The position numbers and the translations under genes were made by a program. A stretch of DNA of 64,000 nt from Siphonodentalium dalli (lineage: Eukaryota > Mollusca > Scaphopoda > Gadilida > Siphonodentaliidae). The stretch is taken from the NCBI GenBank assembly GCA_032622095.1, contig CP136063.1, positions 181,393,956 to 181,457,955 of the forward strand, given 5' to 3'. Below, one piece after another: positions 10,142 to 21,752 of the stretch. Numbering within the stretch: position 1 is the stretch's first letter; the number at the start of each line of letters is the position of its first letter. Below the pieces are notes generated by a model, which had not been told where the DNA came from, did not search any database, and saw only the letters and a program-made list of their open reading frames with translations.

Positions 10142-11433
10142 TAGCTCACCTGAGACGAAGTCTCCTGTGGTGTTTTGTCATCACTCCTCATCCGGCTGTC
10201 CGTCCATCCATCCGTCCATCCATCAATCACTGATTTATTCTTTTAAAATCTCCTTCTCAAGAACCATAAGGTCGCTTAGGTTCTTATGTGGTGTGGATGT
10301 CCCTAGCGACTGGGATTTAGATATGTTCAAATGGGGTCACCAGGTCAAAAAGAGGCAGAGCCAAGCACATAACTCGTTCCTTCCATAGTATTCTTTCAAA
10401 CCTCTTCTCAAGAACTGGCAGTCTTATTCAGCTTATATTTGGTATGGAGGGATCTTGGGTGAAAGGACTCAAATTTGTTCTAATGGGGTCACCAATTCAA
10501 ACAAGGGCTGAGCCAGGGACATAAATAACTCCTTCCCTCTATAGTAATTATTAAAACTTCTCCAGAACCGCAAGACTCAATAAGGTCATATTTGGTGTGG
10601 ATGGTGACTGAGATTCAGATTTGTTTGAATAGGGCCGCCAGATCAAATAGGGGAGGAGCCTGGGACATAACTTTTTCCTTCTATAGTAATTCTTAATTAC
10701 CTCTTCCTCACAAGGACCATCTGGCCTATTTAGCTTATATTTGTATGGAAGGTTCTTGGGTGACTGGAATTCAGATTTGTTAAAATGGAGCCACCAAGTC
10801 AAACGGGCGGATTCAGAGACAACTACTTCCCTCTATAGTAATTCTTAAAACATCTTCACAAGTACCATCATGTCTATTCAGCTGACATTTAGTATGGAGG
10901 ATACTTTGTTATTCAGATTGGGTCACCAGGTCAAATTGGGGTGAGGCCAGGTACATAACTCCTTTCTTTTATAGTAATTCTTAAAATGTATTCTCAAGAG
11001 CTGGCCATCAGGCCTATTTAGTTCATATGTTGTATGCAGAGGGTCCTTGTGTGGATGGGATACAGATCTGTTAAAATGGGGTCGACCGGTTAAGAAATTG
11101 TGGGGCTAGGGGCGTACTGTTGTCACTTTTCTGTCCAATGAAATCATTGCTATATTGAACTCAATAAAACGGGGGCATGCAGTTTCAAGGTGTGTGACAT
11201 TTCAAGGTGGACATCCCCGATCTCTCAACGGAGAACATCTAGCTACGTATCTGTTTAGAACTGGTACTGATTCTTGTTTTAAAGTGATTTTGACAAGTGC
11301 CGACTGTTATGTTTTAAAGTGATTTTGACAAGTGCCGACTGTTATGATCTTCAGAGTCCCAATCTTCTCAGTCTATCTTTACAGTCAGGTGAGTGATTAC
11401 ACAGTCATTGACTGTTTTGTTTATATGATGTTC
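10142..11433 (+). repeat. (GTCC)n-headed array element, second copy
   Basis: Opens with TTAGCTCACCTGAGACGAAG, then CCGTCCATCCATCCGTCC, then about six imperfect units of 140-150 bp marked by TATAGTAATTCTTAA at about 10545, 10682, 10830 and 10971. It closes with CAGAGTCCCAATCTTCTCAG and CAGTCAGGTGAGTGA, matching the end block at about 9038-9120. It contains a 35-bp tandem doublet of AAAGTGATTTTGACAAGTGC at 11281 and 11316. Confidence 0.75.
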
Positions 11434-13262
11434 ACTTTGATTTAAATATGAAGCATGTTGTCATAGTGTTGAAGAAAATATTTGATGGCAGAGTCTCTTT
11501 TTTTTTTCTTTTGCTTTCACTTTCTTTTCCATTAGTTCTACAGTTTTATGGAAAGAAATACTGAATTTATTTTTATAATTTATATTCAAAAATCTTGTGA
11601 AATTCATGGATAATTCTGCTATTTGTGAATTGTTGTGGTGGTGCACATGATCGATGCATAAATTTATTTATATACATTTTCCCCCTACTGCATCTACTTT
11701 TATTCAACCAAAATGTTTGTAAATGTTTGTGGCCTAAAGAAATTTCAGAAAACTGACCTCAGTGGCCTGTATATATGCATGTTATCAGGGTAAAAAGAAG
11801 ATAGATTGTATGTAAAATGTCAAAAAAATATATAATTCTTCAAATATCAAATTTATATAAAATAAAAAAATATAAATGGTTTAAAAATCAAATGGGGTTG
11901 GGCCATGTTTTATTGTCCACAATGGATTTCTCTTTGAAACATGTAGGAACAAATACACCCTCATAATTTCACAAGCTATTTGTCTTGGTGCATATGACTC
12001 AGGATGAAAAGATGAATTTGAATATTTGCCAGGCTAGAGATTCTACCTTCCAATATGTTGTTCTGTGTTGTAAGTGATAGTATTGATATCCTGAAATTCA
12101 CTAGGATAAAAGCAAAGAGTATAGGATATATCTGTGTTATTATGAAACCCAAAACTACTGCATGAGCCTCAGAGTTTTTTTTTTACATTATAATGATTTT
12201 GTATGTTCAAGATATATCTGATATATCATTCTGAGATCCCTCATCTGTCTCACTCCCACAGTCCCAGTACTCCTACCTTCTGCATTGTCCATATAAAGCT
12301 CATATTGAGTGGCTTTATCACAGAGTAAATTACTTTTATTGACCTTCTGGTACTCCATATTTTAATCAAAGTCATGTGATCTGAAGGTGGGCATGTGATA
12401 GTCATGTGATAGTGTTTGTGTTTAAGCTTTATACAGGATTGAAGAGAATAGTTGATAAAGGTATTTTATCATTCTTAATACCCGTTTTATTATCAAAGAT
12501 TGACTGCTATAAAATATTAAAAGTTCAAGATCACGTAGAGATTTTCACATCAAAGATAACAATCACTGAGAATCAAGACTTATTATAGTTCCATGCAGTG
12601 CTTCTGTATATCACAGTGTATCACTATCACTTAAATAAATCTTAATATAAATAATATCAGTATATTTTGTTGACCACTTCTGGCACTAGCTGACTATAGA
12701 GCAGTTGTCATACGGGCCGACGATACATCTACATGTATATGTAAGTTGTAACATATATTATTGTATCATCATGTGCAAGACTTTCAATGTGTATTTATAC
12801 CGTATATATAATATATGACATAAACTGATAGAGTGATCACATGGGTCGATCAGCATTCATAACATTTGAAATATCAATTTATGATAAAATTTAATAAGCT
12901 AGACAGTATTGGCTCCCTGGCAAGCAAGATGGTGGAATTCCTGTGTAACTATATATAACTTGTGACATCATAGGAACTGTAGGAAATCTTCTATTGAATA
13001 CTATCTGCGAGCTCGCGGTCACGGCGTCGTCTTTGAAAATTAATTGTCATTGCATGACAGCTGGAAATCTGTTCCTTCGGGTAAAGTTTCAGGTGTGAGA
13101 CAATTAATTTTAAATCATACATCAGAATCTTATGATTTTGATGGCATCATGCAAGTATTATTACAACACAGATACATCATGTAGACATACCAGTATGTAC
13201 AGTTCGGGGTGAAATAATTGGCCATCATTTGATTCTGGATATTAGCGAAGTGGATTTTTCTA
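11434..13262. other. unassigned AT-rich intergenic sequence
   Basis: No splice-flanked open frame, no array and no strong hairpin was recognised. The small frames at 11461 and 12406 have no protein-like features. Confidence 0.4.
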
Positions 13263-13289
13263 AATTTTTGGTGGCATTTTTATAAAGTT

Positions 13290-13475
13290 ATATTTTATAC
13301 AATGTTGTGTATAGAGTATGTGTTTTTCTTATACGAGTCCAGGTTGTGGTGAAAATTCATATTGTAGTACGAGATGCATAGCATCTAGTCAAATATGACT
13401 TTTCACCACAACCTGGAAGAGTACAAGAAAACACATACTAGCTCGATCTGCACAACATTGTATAATGACATTTTA
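13290..13475. repeat. hairpin element, ~70-base arms
   Basis: The left arm contains ACAATGTTGTG and CCAGGTTGTGGTGAAAA; the right arm contains TTTTCACCACAACCTGG and CACAACATTGT. The loop, ACGAGATGCATAGCATCTAG, is itself nearly palindromic. Non-coding. Confidence 0.75.
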
Positions 13476-14432
13476 TTATCCATCTGTAAGTTTATCCAAA
13501 GATAACTTTTGTAAAAGCCATAATGGACTCGATTCGAGTCCAATATGACTTTAACCAGATTATCATGTGATGGGTTTTGCCCAATCAGAAATAGTGTTAG
13601 TTACCTATTAAGGGATGGATAATAATTAACTTCAGATACATGTATTTGTATAATTATGAGTTGAAACGGACACACCTGCATGATTTATTTCCATTCTCAG
13701 TCTTAACGACCAATGTAACAGCTGAAAAGACACAACTTCTAACTGGCTGGGTGCTCTGAATATATATATACCATTGTAAACACCGCAGCATATGACCATT
13801 ATTACTCATGGAACTACACCTACTCAACCATGTACCTCAATTGATTATTTTTAATAAATACCTACATTTATTGGTAGGCCTAATCTATGTGGGATATGTC
13901 TACTCCAGGTATATGAATTAACAACTTACCTCACCTGTAAGAGTCCAAGACCCATCAAATTATCATAAATATTCTGCATATTAACAGATAAAATTATGCC
14001 CAAGATAATAACATAATTAATAGAGAGGTACATGCATATATATGGAAATATATTCAGAAGCCAAGTTCATGGAAAAATATTTATATACAGTAAAAGGGGT
14101 TAAATAATATCATTCCACTTATTTAAAGCGTAATTCTATTAAACTGAAGCATAATTCAGATACCCTCTCTCAAAACTCCTCTCTAAGTCGAAATGGGTGA
14201 AACCTTTGACATATCTCAGTCATTCAGTCAAAATAATTTATCAGGGGCATATCGGTCAGGCATCACCCACAATGATACAATTTAGATCATACCATATTAT
14301 CCAAGGTAACAATTATATTAGAAAACCCAATTACGCGTAATTAGCTAATAAATGTGAATTTGGCCCCCCATATGGTGATATCATTAGGGGTGGTTTCAAA
14401 AGAGGGTCATGCAATGACATCTGCATTGCTCA
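13476..14432. other. unassigned AT-rich intergenic sequence
   Basis: No recognisable exon or repeat structure was found, apart from short AT-rich runs. Confidence 0.4.
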
Positions 14433-15754
14433 TTAACACGTTGAGTGCCACTACGAGTTATCTCGTAGTTCGCAACCTTCGCAGGTTGCCACTACGAGTT
14501 ATCTCGGAGTGGTTTCCATGTCGTGTAACTGACAAACGGAAGCAGTGGAATAGGTCAATACACCATGAAAACCCGCCTCGGAACATAAGAACAGTGATTT
14601 TATCAAATAAATAGTGTGGCTCCCCTTACATCGTTCAACTGAAGTGAGCACCATCAGCACATATATTCTACTCAAAATGGTCCAATTGTGAGTGAATACA
14701 GCTGACACTGTCTCACTGAGTGACCACCAGAGGCAGTCGTGTGTGGGCAATTAGACTGGGGTTTTGGTATTCAATAGACTGACAATGTTCACGCATGCAA
14801 ACAAAGTCAGGGGGTGGATATTCACAATGTACTAAACATGCGAAGGCAGTTTCGAGGAATGGTTACATCGTTTAAGTAAAGCGGAACAAATATTCCCCAA
14901 AACTACATTTTACCCTCTTCCGAACGTGTTGGACAAAGCTGGAAAGCGTAATAATTACCGTACCTTAGACGTCATGCAGTTCATCGAACTGTTCGACATA
15001 CGTATAGGTACGGATAAATGGTTTTGTGTAGCATAGAGGTTTACATTAAAGGGTGACTTACTTCCAGACGGATGGATTATATGGAATTGTTACATGTAGC
15101 ACACTCCTGAATGTACAGGGATCTATTTGGCTACTGCTGCATTGTTGTTTTAATATTGTGCTGACAATTCTTCCAACACTATTATTTTGGGCTGTACTTT
15201 GGAACCCTATAGCATAGGCCTAAACCAGGCTAAATGGGAGATAACTTACAATACCCGAAACACCAGAAGATGCATGCTGTTAGTCATACTCACAGGAAAC
15301 AAGTTCACCCGATTCCACTTCGGTTTCGCCGTCTGTAGCCATGCATGCTCATATATATAAGTAATTTGCTCCACCGTGCATCAGCCACAATTTAACTATC
15401 TAACGAGCTATAACCACCACAAGGACTCCCACACCTCCATAAATATGCTTACCACCAAAATAACTTGTTTGGGTTACATTCTACTTCATATTTGTTGCTA
15501 AAACGTGTCCAATTGTGTCTACGAGATAACTCGTAGTTGGCACTGGTGGTGGGAATACCCAAATTCCTTCCGCCAGTGCCGGCTACGAGTTATCTCGTAG
15601 TACCAGCAATCGCCGTTTCTGTCATCTAAAGTCACGACGTCATCCAATTTTTGCTTCATTGAAGCCAAATTATGGTCTACTAAGGGTATCTATCTTGCCA
15701 CGATTTGGCAAACTGGCGAGATTACTAATTGATTTCCGGCACTCAACGTGTTAA
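14433..15754. mobile_element. 1.32-kb piggyBac-like non-autonomous element
   Basis: The left end TTAACACGTTGAGTGCC at 14433 pairs with the right end GGCACTCAACGTGTTAA at 15754, a 17-bp terminal inverted repeat inside TTAA targets. Near both ends lie copies of the 18-mer palindrome-like CTACGAGTTATCTCGTAG: at about 14453 and 14492 on the left and about 15518 and 15583 on the right. The interior of about 900 bp has no transposase frame. The frames at 14354 and 14499 only span the palindromes. Confidence 0.8.
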
Positions 15755-15970
15755 AGAGTTTCCCTTCTTTTGTCCGTCCATGCAGATACAGCACCATGGT
15801 TTATCAGATATCAATGAAATCAGTTAAGGAGGTTTTCAATCAGGATTGCTAGTCCAATTATATTTTCCCCATGTTTGGTTCTAGTTTAAATTTGGATTTT
15901 GTTCTGCTCATATTCAATTTGGCACCATACGGATTTGTCAGTACCCATGGTGCATCCTCTTATTCTTACT

Positions 15971-16176
15971 TTAACCCTTTCAGTGCCGAGTCCGATTTTT
16001 GTATCAACCCATATTTCCTTGATCATTTTTCCAATTTATTGATTATAATAATGTGAAACATTGATGGAAAGAGCTCTTTCCATCAATGTATCACATTATT
16101 ATAATCAATAAATTGGAAAAATGATCAAGGAAATATGGGTTGATACAAAAATCGGACTCGGCACTGAAAGGGTTAA
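15971..16176. mobile_element. 206-bp near-perfect palindromic MITE (TTAA)
   Basis: Begins TTAACCCTTTCAGTGCCGAG and ends with its complement CTCGGCACTGAAAGGGTTAA. The two halves are almost completely complementary around a centre near 16074, AAAGAGCTCTTT. The near identity of the arms indicates a recent insertion. TTAA ends and a CCCTTT start suggest a piggyBac-type mobiliser. Confidence 0.88.
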
Positions 16177-17330
16177 TACATAATCTGCACATGCACAATC
16201 GTTACAAGTACATCATGAAAAATAAATTATCCTAATTATCAAGTCAGACTGACTATATACATATATCAGCTAGATTATTAAAGATTCATAATCTGATTAA
16301 ACACCCCATAATTACTATTTCTTTGGCTTCGGGGGTAAACAATATTTGATTCGAGTCAAGGAACCCACCCATCAATGCTCAGAGTTATTAGATATATATG
16401 AATTTTTGGAATCTGTTATTTTTCATCACTGGGAATAATTGGCAGCATGGCAAAAATCAGCTGACTTCTTACAGAGATAGTACAGACATGTGCGTTCATG
16501 CCGTTATGAGAGGTCACATAAAGTCGCAGCTCCATGTGCGATCAGTGGTGACCAATTCATTTTGGTCTATGAAAAGTATTGCCATCAACATGAATATGGT
16601 ATGTTGTGATAGTTGACATGTGGATACATGCATTGTACTAATTTATGAATCAGTAACCATATTTTATCCATGCAAATAGACACGTTTATTTTTGTCACCA
16701 TGCTGGTTACACATGGAAATACTATGTGTTTACATTCGTGACAACACTTTTTGGGGAATTCTAATTTGAATTAGGAATCACCTATATGAATGTTGTAACC
16801 ACACTCGCTCAACTCCAAACTTCCAAGAAAAAACGTTATTGTAGGACTTTTATGGCAAATATGGCATCGTGATTGGTATTATTGTGAGTAGTTATTGGTG
16901 ATAAACTAAATCGGCTTTTGGTGAAATTCCATTGTTGTTATAACTGGTTGATACGGGGACCATCAAATCAGATTGTGTACCTTTAACCATATATTTAAAT
17001 CATAATTGCTTTCTCTGTGGTTTCCCAGAATATTTTATGGATGAGATGTTCACAAATACATTAATACAATGACAGTAGAGCAGCTGGTTCAAAATGAATG
17101 CAATAATGATAACAAGTTGTTACTATTATTTATTATTTTTCTTTGTGTAATTATGAGTCTCAAAATGTTGCTGTAATGACAAAGACTTGTTTTGATAATC
17201 TGAAACAGTTTATGGGAACCTACCCATTTTATTCTTATATCATTTCCCACTATTATTGTCCCCCAAAAAAATTCTGGAGGACTATTATAATCAGTATGTA
17301 GACTGCCAGTGTGTCTAGAGCTCCATCCGT
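16177..17330. other. intergenic with one diverged element
   Basis: The ends at about 16310-16345 (ACTATTTCTTTGGCTTCG) and about 16950-16990 (GGGGACCATCAAATCAGA) correspond in inverted order to about 31140-31200 and 30890-30915. This suggests a diverged ~700-bp element here. No coding exon was recognised; the 72-codon frame at 16398 is probably chance. Confidence 0.4.
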
Positions 17331-17720
17331 CCGCCTGTTCAGGTTTTCCAGATCATAACTTTGACAATATTAATCAGAATTCCACAGGGTTCGGTCTGTA
17401 GTTGATATCTTATAACAAGCAGATCATGTTTTAATTTGGTCATGGTCTAATGATTTATGATGGAGTCATACCCCTTTTTCGACTTAGAATCACAGTTTTT
17501 GGATTGTCCTGATGTTAACTTGAGCAATATTGATCAGATTTCTTAATATTTGGAGCATAGACCACATTTGAGAAGACATAGTTCAAGTTCGAATTTTGTC
17601 AAGGTCCAATGATTTTTTGTCCCTTGGGAATGTTGTCCCCTGGTTAATGGTTATTTAACTTTTTCAAAAAATAAACAATTCTCGGTTGTCCCGATGAAAT
17701 ATTGGGCAATATTCAATAAA
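17331..17720 (+). repeat. dispersed ~160-bp units upstream of GALT
   Basis: Two to three diverged units with GGTTTTCCAGATCATAACTTTG and GTTCAAGTTCGAATTTTGTC lie directly upstream of the GALT start. If transcription begins nearby, this repeat is part of the promoter region. Confidence 0.6.
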
Positions 17721-17810
17721 ATTTCTTGATATTCGCTGTGCGAATATAACTCTATTAATTTTCTAATTTACAGATATTATATAAATTGATATTTACATCT
17801 AAATGAAAAC

Positions 17811-17832
17811 ATGGCGGAATTCAACCCAACAG
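17811..17832 (+). CDS. GALT: GALT coding exon 1
   Basis: ATG at 17811 starts MAEFNPT and the exon ends in phase 1 at a consensus donor GTAAGT (17833). The N-terminus is much shorter than in human GALT, which has about 28 residues before the first conserved HQH. The start is chosen because the phase joins exactly with exon 2 and no other ATG nearby fits. Upstream, TTTCTAATTTACAG at 17761-17774 could be an acceptor of a 5'-UTR intron. Confidence is lower than for the other exons because the peptide is too short to compare. Confidence 0.75.
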
Positions 17833-19134
17833 GTAAGTTAGTTAAATTTCTAAAGTGCATGTCCACATCACATCCAGGTTTCATGCTGTCATGTGTCAAA
17901 TTGGCCAATTATGGTCAATTTTATTTGAAAATGGCTGGCAAAACAAAATTGAAAATATAATTCAAAAACCCAAATTGATTTTGTAATGGGAGCGACATGA
18001 GAATCAATTTATAGTATGGTCATCTCCTAATTGATTAGATGATACAGCTGGGTAACAAAAGGCACTAATGGCAGTGCATTGTCAAGCAATGCAATAAAAC
18101 AGTAATGAGGATTAACACTAATGAATCTTTTGTCTGTCATAAGGCTGAATGGTAGAAGGTGAGTAGTGGTATATTGTCAAGTAACAATGGTGGGATTAAA
18201 GAAGTCTGGACACCATATTTGAAGGTGTGGACATAATTATATAGAATGTTAGATATTAAATAAAACAAAAAATATTCATTAATTGTGACACTAGAAAATT
18301 AGGATTTAATTTGGTCAAAGTTTTTTTAATTTGGTTAAAAAATCAGAATTGACCAAAATATTGGCCAAAAGATTATACTGTTCACATCTAATTTATAAGA
18401 TTTGTTACATTATGATAACATAATCCAGATACTAAAGGACTGTTCAGACGAATCCGTTTTGTCCATTATGAGTGCCTTGGTGCGTTTTGTTGAAATTGGA
18501 TATAGACAATAGACGGTTGCAATGTGTCCGTTACGTTTTATCTGTTAATGCACGAAATGGAGAGATTCTATGTATATATTTTCAATTCAAACGAAGCCCC
18601 AACACATATCTCATTTGGTATTTAAGTGTGTGCATCATGACATTGCTTAGATGGTGGCTGAAGGGAAGGGAAGGAAATGCAATTTGTTGGGGTTTGACAG
18701 GTTTGGCATTATCAAAGAATTAATTTATAACCGATAGTTTGATTTGCAATATTCCTTTTATTCCAATATCAAACTTATCAGCTGCAATCGCAGACAACGT
18801 ATCGTGTCAACACAATCGACCAACATGCAACACAGCTGGCTGAACGTTACTTAATCTTTATAAATCTGCCTAACGTCTAGTATTGTCATATAAAAATCCC
18901 AGCTATATAACACTGGCTTTAAACCTATTCGCTAGACTATTCAAACCTGTCATTAAGTTGCTACTGAGAGAATATATAGGTAGAATACAACATGCATCTT
19001 AATCAAGAATCTTGTGCAAGGATTGGCCATGGTTAATTAATTTTATGTTTCGGGTCAGTTGCCACATTTCCTTTTTTTGGCAAGAAATAATAATGAATTT
19101 CGACTTGTACTCATCCATTTACTTATATTTGAAG
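17833..19134. other. GALT intron 1
   Basis: 1302-base intron. No repeat family member was recognised in its first 1.2 kb. The 83-codon frame at 18472 has no similarity to known domains that I can see. Confidence 0.5.
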
Positions 19135-19304
19135 AGCATCAACACACCCGCTACAACCCACTGAAGGATGAGTGGGTGCTAGTCTCGCCTCACAGAATGA
19201 AGAGGCCATGGTCAGGACAGGTTGAGAAACCACCAGAAGAGACCATACCCAGACATGATCCAAAGAACCCTCTATGTCCAGGGTCTGTCCGGGCATCTGG
19301 CAGA
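19135..19304 (+). CDS. GALT: GALT coding exon 2
   Basis: Encodes residues 8 (split) to 64: [20 protein letters not shown], then [13 protein letters not shown], and [18 protein letters not shown]. These are the highly conserved N-terminal GALT motifs that include the uridine-binding region. The acceptor is ATTTGAAG at 19127-19134 and the donor GTATGT at 19305; the exon ends in phase 0. As in the human enzyme, only one Cys (in NPLCPG) stands where E. coli has two zinc-binding Cys. Confidence 0.97.
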
Positions 19305-20084
19305 GTATGTTATTTATTTGAGCTTGAGATTCGACAATCATCTGAGTATCCCTAAAACAAATGATTGGGAATCCATAAGATGGTACTCTGCCAGACACCA
19401 ATTTTATGGATCGATTATCGATATATTGCTAAAAAAAACGTGTGTTTTATTTCTTATGGTTTGTCAAAAATTTCAGGTCATTCTCTGTCCCATTTTTGCG
19501 AGTTTGCCGGTGATCATAAGATTGTTCAAGAAAAAATTATCACATTTTGTTTCCAAATTGGCAATTACTATGACTTATTACTTCCCCGTTTTAAGAAAAT
19601 ATTTTCGTTTCCGAAACTTCAGTTAGTCTGAACTGAATGCAATGAAATTTGGTATGTAAGTTTACTAGCACAAAATACAGGTTAAGTTCGGACCACCAAT
19701 TTTCACCAGAGTTGCCCTTTGTTGGAATTTCCACAGGTGTATTTTGTCAAATTTTGGTTCCGCTCACCAATTTTTACCAGAATTATGCACTTTTTGGTGG
19801 AATTGGTATATGATTTTACCAGCCGAAAAAAACAAATTTGGGTTCTGTCTACCTGCTGTTGAAGCATATAAAGTACACCTAAAATGATTTGACATACATT
19901 TATACCTATTTATTTTGATCTTACAGATGCGAACATTAAATATATAATACTAGGTGTTATTTGATATTGAAATTACCACATGGCATTAAATGTCTGTATT
20001 TATATGTTTCATAGTTGAGTTTATAGTAAGATTTGTTGTGAATTTACAATCATACCAATTAAGTTTTCCATGCTGTACTTTTAG
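19305..20084. other. GALT intron 2 with dispersed repeat
   Basis: 780 bases. At 19380-19395 GGTACTCTGCCAGA is the complement of the exon end TCTGGCAGAGTA at 19295-19307, so the donor of exon 2 could be caught in a stem. A dispersed ~160-bp unit fills about 19600-19860. Confidence 0.6.
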
Positions 20085-20160
20085 GTTACAGAACCCTATG
20101 ATACCACCTATGTGTTCGAGAATGATTTTCCAGCCCTACTTGAATCAGGACCTGCACCAG
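20085..20160 (+). CDS. GALT: GALT coding exon 3
   Basis: Encodes residues 65-89 plus one base of codon 90: VTEPYDTTYVFENDFPALLE, then SGPAP. The YDTTYVFENDFPAL segment matches the YDSTFLFDNDFPAL motif of animal GALT. Acceptor CTTTTAG before 20085; donor GTATCT at 20161. Confidence 0.96.
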
Positions 20161-20255
20161 GTATCTCATCATTTATTTTTAAAATCTTGTAATATCCTCC
20201 TGGATGTGGAATGGGTGTAGGATATTTTGAAGAATAAGCACAACTTGACAACCTA

Positions 20256-20420
20256 CAGTAATGCCCGAAGTATATGACCCATTAACCATTAATATGGCTT
20301 GTTGCTGCTTTCACCGAGAGCTTTTCGATGAATGGCAGCAAGCCATATTTCCGACTAAATCCTGAAAAATTTCCCATAATTCTGCTGTGGTTTAGGGGTC
20401 GATTTTTTAAGACATTATTG
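20256..20420. mobile_element. TA-flanked palindromic MITE, copy 3
   Basis: CAGTAATGCCCGAAGTATAT at the left end, TA on both sides, and a degenerate right end. Shorter than the 214-bp copy at 5445, with part of the left arm deleted. Confidence 0.8.
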
Positions 20421-20477
20421 TATAGATTGTTATTTTCGTTATCATTACTCCATAGTGCTTAGTAATGTTACAGGCAG

Positions 20478-20957
20478 GCCTGAAAATATGGTGCCGGACA
20501 CATGCAAAATGAGGTCCCCAGAGGGTGAATTTAGTGATGGTACCCCACACAGCGGGCTACCATCACCAAATTCATCCCCTTGGGACCTCATTCTGCATAG
20601 CCTCATCTGCTATGCGAGACCTAAACACAGATTTAAAAGTTCCCAGATGGTGAAATTGATTATGTGCGCCCATTGGGCACCTCAATCATGCAATGTGTTT
20701 TCTTCCAATTTAGGGATATAGAGAAACTAAACTAACAAAGAAAAGAATCTTTCTGAAGAGGTTTCTAAATAAACTAAAATATACTTTTAATTTGATTATA
20801 AAGATACTTTCCAGAGAAGATGAGGCCTATAAAGCAGAATAATGTCCCAGAGGGTGAATTTAGTGGTGCTAGCCTGCTGTACGTGCATGAGTATCATCAC
20901 TAAAATTCACCCTCTGGGGATCTCATTCTACAAATGTCCAGCGCCATATTTTCAGGC
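20478..20957. mobile_element. 480-bp inverted-repeat element with internal hairpins
   Basis: The ends GCCTGAAAATATGGTGCCGG and CCAGCGCCATATTTTCAGGC are near complements. Inside are two hairpins, at about 20495-20605 and 20840-20935, both built on CCCAGAGGGTGAATTTAGTG and its complement. Related hairpins occur at 44440-44815 and 45695-45790. Non-autonomous; class unknown. Confidence 0.75.
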
Positions 20958-21477
20958 TTGGTTACAGGTTGAAATAATAATGGAACAGGGTTGAAAATTC
21001 ATCAATTTTAAATACTACTTCAGCACAGAATAATAGTACATGAACTTGCAGACATGTTTAGAACTTAGAATGCGCTTATAGCCAAAAATGACAAAAAATC
21101 GGGACATATCCACATACACATCAAAGAAATATGCTCTATTTGTCTACAATATATATTGAAATATGACACAATAAAATAAAAGAAAACATAAAAAGTTAAT
21201 GATTTATGAAGATCATGATTTATATAAAATACAACATTAGATTAGCAGTATGAATGCAAACTGAGATTTAGCACGTGGGGGGGTCCTCGAAGATAAGCCC
21301 AGTCCCAGTTTTTGGGTAAAACATTAACGGGCCCCCGGGCTTACTGATGGATGTATACAGCTAGTACTGGTACATGTATCTGTTTTGGAATCATCAATTC
21401 TCATTAACAAGGAGTTATGGATTGTGACCACATGCTTATGTATTATTACATATGCAATCAACATATTTCTTGTCGCA

Positions 21478-21585
21478 CTTATGAGCTTATAAAATTGTAA
21501 GTGGACGAATAAAATACTGTATAAATTCGCAAAGCAAAATTACACCAAGAATGTTATTCGTCAACTTACAATTTTATATAAGCAA
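21478..21585. repeat. hairpin element A
   Basis: CTTATAAAATTGTAAGTGGACG pairs with GTCAACTTACAATTTTATATAAG, giving an imperfect stem of about 40 bases around ATTCGCAAAGCAAAATTA. Confidence 0.75.
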
Positions 21586-21752
21586 TCAATGTCGTTTTCG
21601 ATGCATCTGTCAGCGTATAGAAGTGTCTGATGCCGAATAACATTTTGTATAATTTCTCGAAGCGAAATTATACTAAGTATGTAGTTTGGCATCAGACACT
21701 TCTATACGCCGGCAGATGCATCGAAAATGACGTTGATTGCTTATAATTACGA
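21586..21752. repeat. hairpin element B
   Basis: CAATCAATGTCGTTTTCGATGC pairs with GCATCGAAAATGACGTTGATTG, and inside it TAGAAGTGTCTGATGCC pairs with GGCATCAGACACTTCTA. The centre is ATTTCTCGAAGCGAAAT. It adjoins hairpin A directly. Confidence 0.8.

Noticed and set aside
19059-19631. 98-, 134- and 88-codon frames around GALT exon 2
   Set aside because: Only 19135-19304 is similar to GALT; the extensions pass the splice sites and run into repeat sequence.
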